The position numbers and the translations under genes are program-made. This document shows positions 16,969 to 26,390 of a stretch of DNA of 63,629 nt, one piece after another. Position 1 is the stretch's first letter, and each line of letters starts with the position of its first letter. A model generated the notes under the pieces. That model ran no database searches. It was given only the letters and a program-made list of their open reading frames with translations, and had not been told where the DNA came from. This stretch comes from Gammaproteobacteria bacterium (GTDB lineage Bacteria > Pseudomonadota > Gammaproteobacteria > Steroidobacterales > Steroidobacteraceae): assembly GCA_025359205.1 (NCBI GenBank), contig JANYHD010000014.1, positions 1 to 63,629 of the forward strand, in the 5' to 3' direction.

Positions 16969-18636
16969 TCAGTTCGCAAGTTTCTGGCCTATGAAGAACA
17001 GCACCGCGCTCGCGAGCACCACGCTGCCCGACAGTCTGAGCCACTGTCGCCGCAGTGCTTCGCGGCTGGCGGCATCCTGGATCTCCGGGACGCTGCCGAG
17101 CGGCACCACGCCCAGCACCTGGCGGATGTCGCCTGCGCCGCGCACCGTGCCATCCAGCAGCTCGGCGACCATGCCGGCGCCGATCGCCAGCGAAATCGCC
17201 CCGCCAAACCCGATGATGAGCACCGCCAGCCAGCGCGAGGTCGCGGTTGAGTCGGGCAGCGTGGGCCGCTCCGTGACGCGGAACACGTCGGAGGACCCCG
17301 AGCCGATCGCGGACTGATTGGCGTCACTGTCGATCTTGCGCTGCATGATGTCCTGGAAGCTCGTCCGCGCCAGAGTCAACTGCTGGTTGAGGACCGAATA
17401 CTCGCGCTCGACCTGGGGCGTGGCCTCGAGCTGCGTCTGCACGGTGGTTATCCGCGCCCGGGCGTCGCCGATCTGGCTCTGGAGCGAGGCGATCTGGGTG
17501 TCCAGCGTGTTGCGCTGGGTTTGCAGCTGCAGTTCGGTGGCTGACATCGGCGTGCTGCGCGTATCTGCGGGCTCGCCGGCAGCGATGCGCTGCTCAAGGG
17601 CCGCGATGTTGGCCCGCAGCCGCACGACGTCCGGATGATTGTCGTTATAGCGCAGGCGCGCCTGTGCCAGGATATCGCGCTGCGTGGCCAGCTGTTGACC
17701 CAGCGTGCCGCCGCGCTGGGCCGCACCGTTGCGCAGCTCGTCGATCTCACGCTGCAGCGCCAGCATGTCCGGATGACTGGGGTCGTAGGTCTGCAATCGC
17801 TGCCGGTACGTGTCTTCGAGTTCCTGCAGGCGCTGCGCACCGGCGCCCTGGGTCGCCACCTGCTGGAGCTGCTGATCGACGAAGGAGCGCTCATTGACCA
17901 GCGTGCGCAACTGCGCCTGATAGTCGTCTAGGTCGCGTTGGGCGCGATCCTTGAACTCGAGGTTCAGCGTGTTCAGTTCCGGGAGGCGGCCAATATTGTG
18001 CTGCTTGAAATCGGCGAGCAGCTTGTCCGCGACGTTGACCTGGTTGCGGCGCCGCTCGATTTCGCTGGCCAGAAAGCGGTCGTAGCTTTCAGCGCGGCTC
18101 TGGCGCAGGCGGCGGTCCGCTGCAACGAAGGCGTCGACCAGCCACTGTGCGCCAGCCTGCGCAGCCTCTGGCGTACGCCCGTTATAGCGGATCTGGAGCG
18201 CAGTAATGATCGTGCGTTCACGTCCGGTCTGGGGGTCGAGCACCTGGTCGGACAAGACCTTGGCGGTGATGCGACGGTTCAGTGCCTTGGTCAGGGCCTC
18301 GCGCCCGGCGGCGGCGGCGTCGTCGGCAGGCAGGCTGCCGCTCGCACGCAGCATCGTAGTGAGGCTGCTGGTGCCGAGCACTTCGTCGGTAAGATCCCTG
18401 ACGTACTGGTCAGCGTAGTTCTGATTCTGGGTCGTGCTCGTCTGGCCGATGCCCGGGAGGCGCGCCTCCTCGATGGCCAGTGTGGCCTGCGATCGGTACA
18501 GGCGCGGCGAAAGCAGCGCGATCAGCAGCGCTGCCAGTGCGATCGGCGCGCCGATGGCGATCATTGGCATGCGGCGGCGGCGCAGAATCCCGGCTACGTC
18601 AGGCAAGCCTGCGGTCTCAGTCTGCTCGTTCGCCAT
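16969..18636 (-). CDS. Wzz/GumC-type polysaccharide chain-length regulator
   Basis: 555 aa from the ATG at 18636 (MANEQTETAGLP); a longer frame to 18675 adds 13 unlikely residues. One N-terminal membrane segment (IAIGAPIALAALLIALLSP) leads into a long periplasmic coiled-coil region rich in Gln, Arg and Glu (about residues 160-430), and a second membrane segment (WLAVLIIGFGGAISLAIG) with a short cytosolic part follows. This is the type 2 polysaccharide co-polymerase layout. It sits directly before the autokinase gene, 3 bases apart. Role: sets polymer length and couples polymerisation to the outer-membrane exporter. Confidence 0.9.
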   Translation of the reverse strand: MANEQTETAGLPDVAGILRRRRMPMIAIGAPIALAALLIALLSPRLYRSQATLAIEEARLPGIGQTSTTQNQNYADQYVRDLTDEVLGTSSLTTMLRASGSLPADDAAAAGREALTKALNRRITAKVLSDQVLDPQTGRERTIITALQIRYNGRTPEAAQAGAQWLVDAFVAADRRLRQSRAESYDRFLASEIERRRNQVNVADKLLADFKQHNIGRLPELNTLNLEFKDRAQRDLDDYQAQLRTLVNERSFVDQQLQQVATQGAGAQRLQELEDTYRQRLQTYDPSHPDMLALQREIDELRNGAAQRGGTLGQQLATQRDILAQARLRYNDNHPDVVRLRANIAALEQRIAAGEPADTRSTPMSATELQLQTQRNTLDTQIASLQSQIGDARARITTVQTQLEATPQVEREYSVLNQQLTLARTSFQDIMQRKIDSDANQSAIGSGSSDVFRVTERPTLPDSTATSRWLAVLIIGFGGAISLAIGAGMVAELLDGTVRGAGDIRQVLGVVPLGSVPEIQDAASREALRRQWLRLSGSVVLASAVLFFIGQKLAN

Positions 18637-18790
18637 GAGATTCGGATTCCTAGGGCCGCCAGTACGGCCGGGCATGATGCACGTTAATACCTAGTCGGCC
18701 AAGTGGCGCCGGCCAGTGGTGGCAGGACGAAGTGTGACGCGCCTCGCGGGACCGCGGACGGGCGTCCCGGGTTCGGTTTCCAGCGGGGCG

Positions 18791-19993
18791 TCAGTTGCGC
18801 CGGTGCGGTTCAAAAACTACCCCGCTGTACACCGCGTTGGAATCGGGCGACTGGGCATTATTGTTGAAATGCCCAGCGGCGTACTGGTAGCGCGCCACCA
18901 GGCTCACGGTGCGCCGCACGCGCCACTCTCCACCCACCGAGGTTACATTGTAGTGTTGCTTGCCAATTGCCGAGTTGCTCCCGACCGGCCCCGTCCGTAC
19001 GCCGACGGCGCTGAGTGCAAGCAACACGTGCTCACTCAACGACTTGGTCAGGTTCAGGTTCAGTTCATCGCGCAACACGGCCTGCCCCAGACTGCTCGCG
19101 TCCACGCGGCGGGTGGCCTGCAGGAACAGTTGCCCGGTGGCGAAATCGCGCTGCACGCCCAGGCCGGCATTTGCGTTGGTGTCACCGGGCAGGTTGCTGC
19201 CAGGGAACTGCGTGCGCACGGCACCCATGCGGACAAAGGCGCGCAGCAACTGCGACTGCTCGTGCCACAGCTCGACATTGGCGCCCAGGTTGCTGGCATC
19301 CTGGTTGCCGGCGGTCGGCGTAAACCGGTCCGCCGTCAGGTTGGCGACCCAGCGCAATCTTTGCGTGGCCTGGACCGACAGGCCGAACGAACCGGAGACA
19401 TCGGTGTAGTTGTTCTGCACCAAGGCGACATTCTGATCGTAATCGACACGTGCCAGCTGCGTATCAATGAGCAGCTGCGTGCGCGCCCCGAGCGTAAACC
19501 GAGCGGTGGGTTGCACCCTGGTGAACAGCGCCTTGTTGTTCCTGAATGCCAGGCCGGCGCTGCCCGTGCCGGGTGAGCCAAGATCATTGCCGCCGTTGGC
19601 ATTCAGCAGCTCAGCGCTCAGCACCTCCTGTTTCGACAGATCGAACGCCAGCCCCAAGCGTCCGCGCACCAGGCGGTGCACGAGCTTGCCGGAGAGATAG
19701 CCGTTGCTCGTGCCACTCTCGCCGCTGCCGGAATAACGTGTGGCGCGCACCCGCGGCGTAAGTGTGAATTCGGTGAGCGGCGTTAGTGCGCTCCACGTAG
19801 CCAGCGCGTCGATATAGCCGCCGGTGACCCCGTCTTCGAGCGGCGGGGATACCAGCCTCAGGTTGCTGTCATGCAGGCCGCCTGCTTCCAGGCGCGGATC
19901 GAAGCTCTGGTCCGCGGCGCGCACAGCACAGGCCGCACAAAGCAACAGCGCGCAAACCCAGGCCGACGCCCCGAGCGGCGAGTGCCGGCTCAT
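18791..19993 (-). CDS. Outer-membrane beta-barrel protein of the exopolysaccharide locus (EpsL-like)
   Basis: 400 aa with an N-terminal signal (CALLLCAACAVRA-A). The mature part is made of alternating amphipathic strands with many Asn, Thr, Arg and Tyr residues and no membrane helices. It ends in YSGVVFEPHRRN, with several strand-like repeats closing in aromatic or hydrophobic residues. Barrel proteins of this type (EpsL group) sit between the export protein and the chain-length regulator in exosortase-A-type polysaccharide loci. It overlaps the export gene by 4 bases (ATGA), indicating translational coupling. It may act as a porin-like exit or an anchor for the polymer. Confidence 0.75.
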   Translation of the reverse strand: MSRHSPLGASAWVCALLLCAACAVRAADQSFDPRLEAGGLHDSNLRLVSPPLEDGVTGGYIDALATWSALTPLTEFTLTPRVRATRYSGSGESGTSNGYLSGKLVHRLVRGRLGLAFDLSKQEVLSAELLNANGGNDLGSPGTGSAGLAFRNNKALFTRVQPTARFTLGARTQLLIDTQLARVDYDQNVALVQNNYTDVSGSFGLSVQATQRLRWVANLTADRFTPTAGNQDASNLGANVELWHEQSQLLRAFVRMGAVRTQFPGSNLPGDTNANAGLGVQRDFATGQLFLQATRRVDASSLGQAVLRDELNLNLTKSLSEHVLLALSAVGVRTGPVGSNSAIGKQHYNVTSVGGEWRVRRTVSLVARYQYAAGHFNNNAQSPDSNAVYSGVVFEPHRRN

Positions 19994-20562
19994 GGCACGA
20001 CCACGATATCGCCGCTGTGCAGATCGATGTTCTCTTCCAGGCGCCTGCCCTTGAGCACGTCGCTGTAATGGAAGGGAATTGCAGTCTGGGCGCCGTCATT
20101 CCCGCGGCGCATGATGAATATGCCAGCGGTGTTGGCGAATGCGTTGGGGCCGCCGGCCATGCTGAGTGCCTGCATGGCATTGACGCTGGGATTGACGACG
20201 AATTCACCCGGCTTGTTGACCTGCCCCAGGACGTAGACCTTGTTGCCCTTCACCTCCTGCACGGACACCGATACCACTGGGTCGGAGATGTATTGCTTCA
20301 GGCGATCGGTGAGCAGTTTCTGCAGCTCCGCCACGCTCCGGCCGCGGGCGTCCATCTCGCCCGCCAGCGGAAAGGAAAAGCCACCGTCAGGTCGGATCAG
20401 CACCGGCCCTTGAAGCGACGGCTCTTTCCAGACCGACACGGATAACACATCACCGGGCTGCACCGCATAGGCAACGTCGGCAGCGCGCGCAGGATGGAGC
20501 GGCAGCATGGCAGCGCCGGCCAGCAGCGCGGCGAGAAGTACCCGGCAACGGTAAACATTCAT
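19990..20562 (-). CDS. Polysaccharide export protein (Wza/EpsE family, short form)
   Basis: 190 aa with a signal peptide cut near ARA-A (residue 27). A poly-export domain follows (YAVQPGDVLSVSVWKEPSLQ and RPDGGFSFPLAGEMDARG), then one SLBB domain (KVYVLGQVNKPGEF, NAMQALSMAGG, GDIVVVP). It is about half the length of Wza, lacks the second SLBB repeat and C-terminal outer-membrane helix, and has no lipobox. It may therefore form only the periplasmic ring and use the neighbouring barrel protein at the outer membrane; that is inference. It is the first gene of the leftward operon running to 13600. Confidence 0.9.
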   Translation of the reverse strand: MNVYRCRVLLAALLAGAAMLPLHPARAADVAYAVQPGDVLSVSVWKEPSLQGPVLIRPDGGFSFPLAGEMDARGRSVAELQKLLTDRLKQYISDPVVSVSVQEVKGNKVYVLGQVNKPGEFVVNPSVNAMQALSMAGGPNAFANTAGIFIMRRGNDGAQTAIPFHYSDVLKGRRLEENIDLHSGDIVVVP

Positions 20563-20603
20563 GGGATTTGGGCTCTTTGACGAAGTCTAATGGTAATGGC
20601 GAC

Positions 20604-20634
20604 AGTCTAGGGACGCAGGCCCTTGGCTTGTCAA
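20604..20634 (-). promoter_or_regulatory. Candidate promoter of the leftward exopolysaccharide operon
   Basis: On the minus strand TTGACA (20634-20629) is followed after 19 bases by TAGACT (20609-20604), about 40 bases before the export gene start. The -35 is perfect; the spacer is 2 bases longer than ideal. No operator-like repeat is obvious around it. Confidence 0.45.
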
Positions 20635-20778
20635 TGCGGAATTCTACGGAGACAATTTGCAATTTGACGTTGCGCTGGGCTTTTCGCTGGCACGCGACGC
20701 TGTGATTCGGTTACGCTCAGGCTTGGTGCCATGAGTGCGGGCAGCGGAACGCCGCGGTCAATTGGCGTCGGGTGAAAA

Positions 20779-21780
20779 GTGACGAACGCGCGGCCCGCAT
20801 TCCTGATCACCATCGATACCGAGGGCGATTCGATCTGGTCACGGCCCAGGCAGATCACGACCCGCAACGCCGGTTTCCTGCCCCGCTTCCAGTCGCTCAG
20901 CGAACGATTCGGCTTCAGGCCCACGTACCTCGTCAATTATGAAATGGCCGAATCGCCCGAATTCCAGGAGTTCGGCCGCGACCTGCTGCGGCGCGGAACA
21001 GGTGAGATCGGCATGCACCTGCATGCCTGGAATTCGCCCCCGCTTCACGATCTGACGGGAGATGATCATTACCACCAGCCCTTCCTGATCGAGTATCCGG
21101 CCCCGGTCATGGAGCGCAAGGTGGACTACATGACCGCGCTGCTCGCCGACCGCTTCGGCACGCGCATGCGCAGTCACCGCGCGGGGCGCTGGGCGACCGA
21201 CGCGCGTTATGTCGCTATGCTGCTGAAATCCGGATATGAGGTCGACTGTTCGGTGACGCCCGGCGTGTCGTGGCGCCAGACCCTGGGCGACCCCGGTGCG
21301 TCAGGCGGCACGGATTACCGGACCTACCCGGCCCAGGCGTATTACATCGATCCGGCCGAGCCCCGGCGCCCGGCAGCGAACGGCCTGCTGGAGTTGCCCG
21401 TGACCATAGATCCTGCGTTTCCGCTACTCGCGGCGCTCGCGCACACGCCGCTGCGTTCCCTGGCGCCCCTCGCGCGGCTGGCCGCGCGTCGCCAGTGGCT
21501 GCGTCCCAACGGGGACAATCTGGCGCAACTGCTGCGACTGGTGCGCCGGCATGCCCGGTTAGGATCGCCCTACATCGAGTTCATCCTGCATTCCTCGGAA
21601 TTCATGCCCGGCGGCAGCCCGGTCCTCCCGACGGCTGCTTCCATCGAACGCCTGTACGCGCATCTGGAGATCCTGTTCACAGCGATCGCGGCTCATTTTC
21701 GTGGCGCGACGTTGAGCGAATATGCGGCTGGAGTGCGAGCGGGCAATTATCCCGCGCTGCGCTCAGCGCTCGCGCCTTGA
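20779..21780 (+). CDS. Polysaccharide-deacetylase-like protein (WalW-like)
   Basis: 333 aa starting at GTG 20779. The N terminus reads FLITIDTEGD with Asp13 in the position of the first catalytic Asp of carbohydrate esterase 4 enzymes. GMHLHAW (H80, H82) may supply metal-binding histidines, and RSHRAGRWATD (133-138) matches the third motif. No signal peptide is seen, so it may act in the cytoplasm on lipid-linked intermediates, or it may not be catalytic. Its last 18 bases overlap the convergent flippase gene. It is divergent from the export operon. Confidence 0.7.
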   Translation: MTNARPAFLITIDTEGDSIWSRPRQITTRNAGFLPRFQSLSERFGFRPTYLVNYEMAESPEFQEFGRDLLRRGTGEIGMHLHAWNSPPLHDLTGDDHYHQPFLIEYPAPVMERKVDYMTALLADRFGTRMRSHRAGRWATDARYVAMLLKSGYEVDCSVTPGVSWRQTLGDPGASGGTDYRTYPAQAYYIDPAEPRRPAANGLLELPVTIDPAFPLLAALAHTPLRSLAPLARLAARRQWLRPNGDNLAQLLRLVRRHARLGSPYIEFILHSSEFMPGGSPVLPTAASIERLYAHLEILFTAIAAHFRGATLSEYAAGVRAGNYPALRSALAP

Positions 21781-23244
21781 CCCGCGCAACAGCCCCTGCC
21801 GGCGCAGCACTGCGCGCGTGCGCGCGCTGCCTTCACCGAGCAGTTCGCGAACCTCGGCCGTGCCGACCAGCCACAACAGGGCGGTGTAGGCGGCCAGATA
21901 GGCCAGAGCGCTCGCCGTCGCCAGCGGAATGTCGCGCCAGCCGCTACCGACCGGCAGGGCGAGCAGCGGGAGCGCTGCGAGTGCGGCGACCAGCACGCGG
22001 CCGAGCGCCCGCAACCCGAGCACCGCGGCCATGGTGGAATCGGTGTGCCGCGCCAGCACCCAGCCCAGGTACAGGCGCACGGCCAGATCCTGCAAGGTGA
22101 GCGCCGCGATGGCGCCGTACATGCCCAGGCGTGGCAGCAGCAGGGCGAGCAACGCGACGTTCACGGCGGTGCCGATCAGGTTGCTGCGCAGGAACGCCGC
22201 CGTCCTTCCGAGCAAGCGGAACGCCACGCCAAAATCCACAGTCAGGCAGAGCACGTACACCATGGACACCTGGAAGGGTGCAACGGCCGGCAGGTACCGG
22301 TCTGAAAACAGCGTCACCACGATCAACTGCGCGTAGCGGGCCAGCAGCACTGCGGCCGGCACCAGCAGCACGCCGAACAGGGTATTGGCCCGGTGCCACA
22401 GGTCCAGCGGCGGCGCGCCTCCCTTGCCGGCATGCGCACGCGCCATGTGCGGCAACAGCGCATCGGAAAGCGAATTGCGCAGCATGTACAGCACCGGCAA
22501 CGCGTATGTGGCGACGGTGTATTGCGCCAGCGTGGCCGCATTGATCGTGCGTGCGATCAGCACGCTGCCGATGTTGTTGTTGAAGGTGCCCATGATCTGG
22601 GACAGACCCAGTGGCACGCAGAACCGCAGCTGCGCTGCCCACAGGTCCGCGCGCTCGGCGGGCTCGTGCCGCCGCAGCAGGCGCCACGCGAGCAGCGCCA
22701 ATGTGATACGGATGGCCTCGAACAGCATCAGGGCGTTTATGATCGACGGGGCACTGCGAGTCAGGCTGGCCACGATGACCACAATCAGCAGCCGCGTGAT
22801 CAGCCGGCCGGACGTGTAGGCAAAGGCCAGGGTGGGGCGCTGCTCGCCCAACCAGTAGAGCTCCCAGAAATCGAGGTTCACGCACAGCGCGGTGTAGAGC
22901 AACACTTTCGGGCCGGCAGTGCCGAGCAGCCGGCCTTGCAGCGACCAGTCCGCCACGCCGATCACCACGCCCACCGCGATGCTCGCCAGGGCGGTCAGTG
23001 TCACGGTCTGCCGCACCAATTGCCAGGCGTGGCTGGGATAGGTGGGCACGAAATACTGCAGGCCCTGCGCAAAACAGAACCCGGCGATCGGCGTGAACAA
23101 GGCGGTGTAGGCGAGGAATTCCCGGTAGATGCCAAAGCCGTCGACCGACAGGAGCCGTGCGACCAGGATCGGGCCCACCATCATCAGCCCGAGATTGCTG
23201 AGGCGCATCAGGAAGATGATCAGCGTGTTGCGTGCCAGGCTCAT
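21763..23244 (-). CDS. Wzx-type flippase for lipid-linked repeat units
   Basis: 493 aa with about 12 to 14 membrane segments, starting MSLARNTLIIFLMRLSNLGL, a typical oligosaccharide-flippase / MATE-like N terminus. Cytosolic loops are Arg-rich and no catalytic motif is present. In this locus it would flip undecaprenyl-diphosphate-linked repeat units to the periplasm for the polymerase at 8755-10077. It is 79 bases downstream of the second initiating transferase, with the same orientation, so the two may be cotranscribed. The 3' end overlaps the deacetylase-like gene. Confidence 0.88.
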   Translation of the reverse strand: MSLARNTLIIFLMRLSNLGLMMVGPILVARLLSVDGFGIYREFLAYTALFTPIAGFCFAQGLQYFVPTYPSHAWQLVRQTVTLTALASIAVGVVIGVADWSLQGRLLGTAGPKVLLYTALCVNLDFWELYWLGEQRPTLAFAYTSGRLITRLLIVVIVASLTRSAPSIINALMLFEAIRITLALLAWRLLRRHEPAERADLWAAQLRFCVPLGLSQIMGTFNNNIGSVLIARTINAATLAQYTVATYALPVLYMLRNSLSDALLPHMARAHAGKGGAPPLDLWHRANTLFGVLLVPAAVLLARYAQLIVVTLFSDRYLPAVAPFQVSMVYVLCLTVDFGVAFRLLGRTAAFLRSNLIGTAVNVALLALLLPRLGMYGAIAALTLQDLAVRLYLGWVLARHTDSTMAAVLGLRALGRVLVAALAALPLLALPVGSGWRDIPLATASALAYLAAYTALLWLVGTAEVRELLGEGSARTRAVLRRQGLLRGSRRER

Positions 23245-23323
23245 CGGGGACGGGCTCTTGCTCTTAAACGCCTATGCTGCCACAACCACCGGCGCAAGCC
23301 GGTCATGCATGGCAGTTCGGGTG

Positions 23324-24733
23324 TCAGAAGGCGTTGCGGTCGCGGAATACCCTGGCGACCGTCAGCAACAAGATCTTGAGATCGAGGAGCGGTGACCAGT
23401 TCCTGAAGTAATCGAGGTCATAGCGCACGCGCCGTTCCAGGTCCTTCAGATCGGTGATTTCGCCGCGGGCGCCGTTCACTTGCGCGAGCCCCGTGATTCC
23501 CGGCAGGATCTTGTGGCGCACCATGTAGCCCTTGACCAGTTTGCGGTATTGCTCATTGTGCGCGACCGCGTGCGGCCGCGGACCCACCAGGCTCATTCGG
23601 CCCTGCAGGACATTGATGAGTTGCGGCAATTCGTCCAGTGAAAAGCGCCGCAGCACGCCGCCCACTGGCGTGATGCGCGGATCGCCGCGGGAAGCCTGGC
23701 GGATTTCCCCGCCATCTTCGGTCACGGTCATGGTGCGAAACTTATAGACGACGATCTCCTGTCCGTCGAGGCCGTAGCGCCGCTGCCGGAACATGACCGG
23801 GCCGCGCGAAGTCAGCCATACCAGCAGCGCCAGCGCCAGCAGCAGCGGCAGCGCCAGCGCCAGGATCACCAAAGCCATGACGAAATCCATGAGTCGCTTG
23901 GTCGTGCCGTTGAAGCCGTGCAGTGGTGACTCGCGCATTGCCACCACCGGGATGCCGTTGAGGTCAACCGGCCGAGCGTTGATCAGGTCGTAGACGAAGA
24001 GGTCCGGCACGTAGTAGATGGAGGCGGTGGTATCGTGCAGGTCCTCGACCAGTTCGGATACCCGCGCGATATGGCCGAGCGGCAGGGATAGGAACACCAG
24101 GTCGACGCCGCTGCGCTTGACGAAGCCCGCAAGTTCGCTAAGCCTGCCAAGCAGCGGCGTACCCGCAGCCGCGTTGAGGCGGACTGGATCGCGATCGTCG
24201 AAATAGCCCACGACGTGGAGGCGAATATCCGGATGGGCCGCGAACGAATCGGCGAGCATCAGGCTGGAGCGGTTGTAGCCTGCGAATACGACCCGGCGGG
24301 GGCGCACGGCCATCGTTACTGCCCGGCGTGTGGCGCTGTGCGTGAGCAGCAGGGAAACGACCATGAGCAGCGGCGTGCCCAGCGCCCAGGCAAGTTCCGC
24401 GCCGCGGGGGTACTGGCCCAGGCCGCCGTCGACCATGGCGACGAAAGACAGGATCACGAGCAGTAGTATCCACCGACCCAGCAACATCACCGTCTCGGTC
24501 GGCGCGTGCCACCGCAGCTGTGAGACCAGCTCGCGTGGCGGGTGAATCAGGGCCAGGCACGACAGCGTCATTACCACGAGTGGCTTGGTCGGGTTAGCAT
24601 GGATGGGGATATGCCACAGTCTCGCCACTGTGAGCAGGCAGGCCACCGCGACCATTGCCGGCATGACCGTCTGCAGCCCGATGAGCAGCACCATCAAGAA
24701 GGTGCGCTTGACCATCACGGGAGTCGTTGGCAA
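23324..24733 (-). CDS. Undecaprenyl-phosphate sugar-1-phosphate transferase (WcaJ type), copy 2
   Basis: About 469 aa, homologous to 13600-14997: Rossmann-like part VVFAGYNRSSLMLADSF, then the PHPT domain with YKFRTM, DPRITPVG, LDELPQLINVLQGRMSLVGP and PGITGLAQVNG. Starts are ambiguous. The TTG at 24733 has GGAG 9 bases upstream and gives an N terminus matching copy 1 in length; an ATG at 24715 and a GTG at 24766 are alternatives. It sits before the flippase gene, outside the main operon. It may use another sugar, be conditionally expressed, or be redundant. Confidence 0.9.
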   Translation of the reverse strand: MPTTPVMVKRTFLMVLLIGLQTVMPAMVAVACLLTVARLWHIPIHANPTKPLVVMTLSCLALIHPPRELVSQLRWHAPTETVMLLGRWILLLVILSFVAMVDGGLGQYPRGAELAWALGTPLLMVVSLLLTHSATRRAVTMAVRPRRVVFAGYNRSSLMLADSFAAHPDIRLHVVGYFDDRDPVRLNAAAGTPLLGRLSELAGFVKRSGVDLVFLSLPLGHIARVSELVEDLHDTTASIYYVPDLFVYDLINARPVDLNGIPVVAMRESPLHGFNGTTKRLMDFVMALVILALALPLLLALALLVWLTSRGPVMFRQRRYGLDGQEIVVYKFRTMTVTEDGGEIRQASRGDPRITPVGGVLRRFSLDELPQLINVLQGRMSLVGPRPHAVAHNEQYRKLVKGYMVRHKILPGITGLAQVNGARGEITDLKDLERRVRYDLDYFRNWSPLLDLKILLLTVARVFRDRNAF

Positions 24734-24978
24734 GTAAGCACACTCCAGTGATCCAAGGCCGGGCACTCAACACTCACGGTCGAGGGTGCATCGTACCGTG
24801 ACGACCGGCCCCGGCGTGTGAGGGAATGTCCCTATCTAACTAATTGTGCGTCATTAAACTCGCCGATGATCCGGCGATCGGCGGGAGTCTTTGCTTCGAT
24901 ATTATGCAGGCCGCGGCCCTCAGCAGCGCGGCGGGGACTGACACTCCCGCGCCGGGATTGAGCTATGCTTGGCCGCGG

Positions 24979-25338
24979 ATGTTCCCGGGAATCAAATTGG
25001 CGCTTCTGGCAGCCTGCGCCCTGACTGTGCCGCTGGCCGCCGGTGCACACGCGCACCTGCTGCGCTCCACGCCTGCCGCCGCCAGCGTGCTGGCCGTCGC
25101 ACCTGCGCAACTGCAGCTGGATTTTTCGGAGACCGCGGTGCTGACCTCGTTGTCCCTGGAAAGGAGCGGCGATCCAGTGCGGCAGAAGCTTACTCCGCGG
25201 CCTGGCGCGCCGCAGGCGCGTCTCGTGATCGAGTTGCCGCCACTCGTTGCGGGCAGCTATCTGGTGCGCTGGCGCGCGTTAAGTGCCGACGGGCATATCT
25301 CCTCCGGATCGTTCGGCTTCACGCTGCAGGCCAAGTAG
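24979..25338 (+). CDS. copC: Periplasmic copper-binding protein CopC
   Basis: 119 aa from the ATG at 24979; the longer frame from 24844 has no signal-like start. The signal peptide ends ...LAAGAHAHLLRSTPA, leaving a mature N terminus near HAHL, which supplies the first Cu(II) histidine in CopC. The DGHISSGSF segment near the end carries the second conserved Asp/His pair. Copper chaperone or resistance role in the periplasm, paired with CopD 4 bases downstream. The 5' region holds an inverted repeat, CGCCGAT with ATCGGCG, around 24863-24885; no copper-responsive regulator gene is visible. Confidence 0.88.
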   Translation: MFPGIKLALLAACALTVPLAAGAHAHLLRSTPAAASVLAVAPAQLQLDFSETAVLTSLSLERSGDPVRQKLTPRPGAPQARLVIELPPLVAGSYLVRWRALSADGHISSGSFGFTLQAK

Positions 25339-25342
25339 GCCG

Positions 25343-26221
25343 GTGAGTCCCGACGCGCTGTACGTGACGGTGCGTGCCGCGTGCTTCCTGAGTCTGTTCC
25401 AGGCCTGCGGCACCAGTTTTTTCCTGGCCGCGTGGGGCGCAGGGCTGCCACGCAGCGCAGGGCACATCGCCCGGCTCGGACGCCGCGCCGCGGCAGTCGG
25501 CGCGATGCTGGTCCTGGCGCAACAATTACTGGAAGCCGCGCGCATGGCGGGTGACTACGCAGGATTGTTCGACGGTGGCCTGCAGTGGCTGGCTCTGGCG
25601 TCATCAGGTGGCGCGGCACACGGCCTGCAGGCGTTCGGTCTGCTGCTGGTCATGTCAGGGCTCCCGCTGCCGACGCCGCTGGGCACGGCACTGGCGCGCC
25701 GAAGGTGCGCCCTGGCCCTCGCCGGCTCGGTGCTGGCTATCCTGGCCTTCACGCTCACGGGCCACACCAGCGTGGCGCCGGGGCGGCCCGTGCTGGCACC
25801 ACTTCTGGCCGTCCATCTTGGCATCGTCGCATTCTGGTTTGGCGCGCTCGCGCCGCTGTATTTAGTGTTGGCTCACGAATCGCAGGCTGCGGCAAACCAA
25901 GCTTTGCGACGATTTTCTGCAATCGCCGTGTTCCTGGTGCCGGTGCTGCCTCTGGCCGGGCTGGCCCTCGCATGGGGGCTCGTACCAGGCTTCGCGGTGC
26001 TGCGCCAGCCCTACGGCGAGCTGCTGCTGGCGAAGCTCGTCGGATTTGCATTGTTGATGGTGCTTGCGGCGTTCAACCGCTGGCGCCTGGTGCCGGCTCT
26101 TGCACGCAGCGGGCATGGCGGCGTCGCGCTGCGCCGGACGCTGGTTGCGGAGATTGCGCTGCTGGCCATGGTGTTTGCTGTGACCGCGGTTCTGACGGGT
26201 TACTACGCCCCCGACCATTGA
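25343..26221 (+). CDS. copD: CopD-family copper transport membrane protein
   Basis: 292 aa from the GTG at 25343, 4 bases after the copC stop. About eight membrane segments; conserved histidines include GHTSV and the HLGIVAFWFGAL helix, and AFNRWRLVPAL is the typical CopD cytosolic signature. Thought to work with CopC in moving copper across the inner membrane. A longer frame from 25283 would overlap copC. The pair sits between the polysaccharide genes and the hydrolase/NRPS operon with no obvious link to either. Confidence 0.88.
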   Translation: MSPDALYVTVRAACFLSLFQACGTSFFLAAWGAGLPRSAGHIARLGRRAAAVGAMLVLAQQLLEAARMAGDYAGLFDGGLQWLALASSGGAAHGLQAFGLLLVMSGLPLPTPLGTALARRRCALALAGSVLAILAFTLTGHTSVAPGRPVLAPLLAVHLGIVAFWFGALAPLYLVLAHESQAAANQALRRFSAIAVFLVPVLPLAGLALAWGLVPGFAVLRQPYGELLLAKLVGFALLMVLAAFNRWRLVPALARSGHGGVALRRTLVAEIALLAMVFAVTAVLTGYYAPDH

Positions 26222-26390
26222 TGGCAACTGGGGAGGCATTGCCCCGCACCGCGCTGACATACTACGCGGGTATTCTGAAGTGCTTGCCGCCGCGATGTGC
26301 CGGTCGGAGATCTGGATTGAAGCGTGCCCCGGTAGGCGGTTTCGTGAATTGCAGTTCAACTTGGAGACGAATTCCGCTCTCATTGGAATC

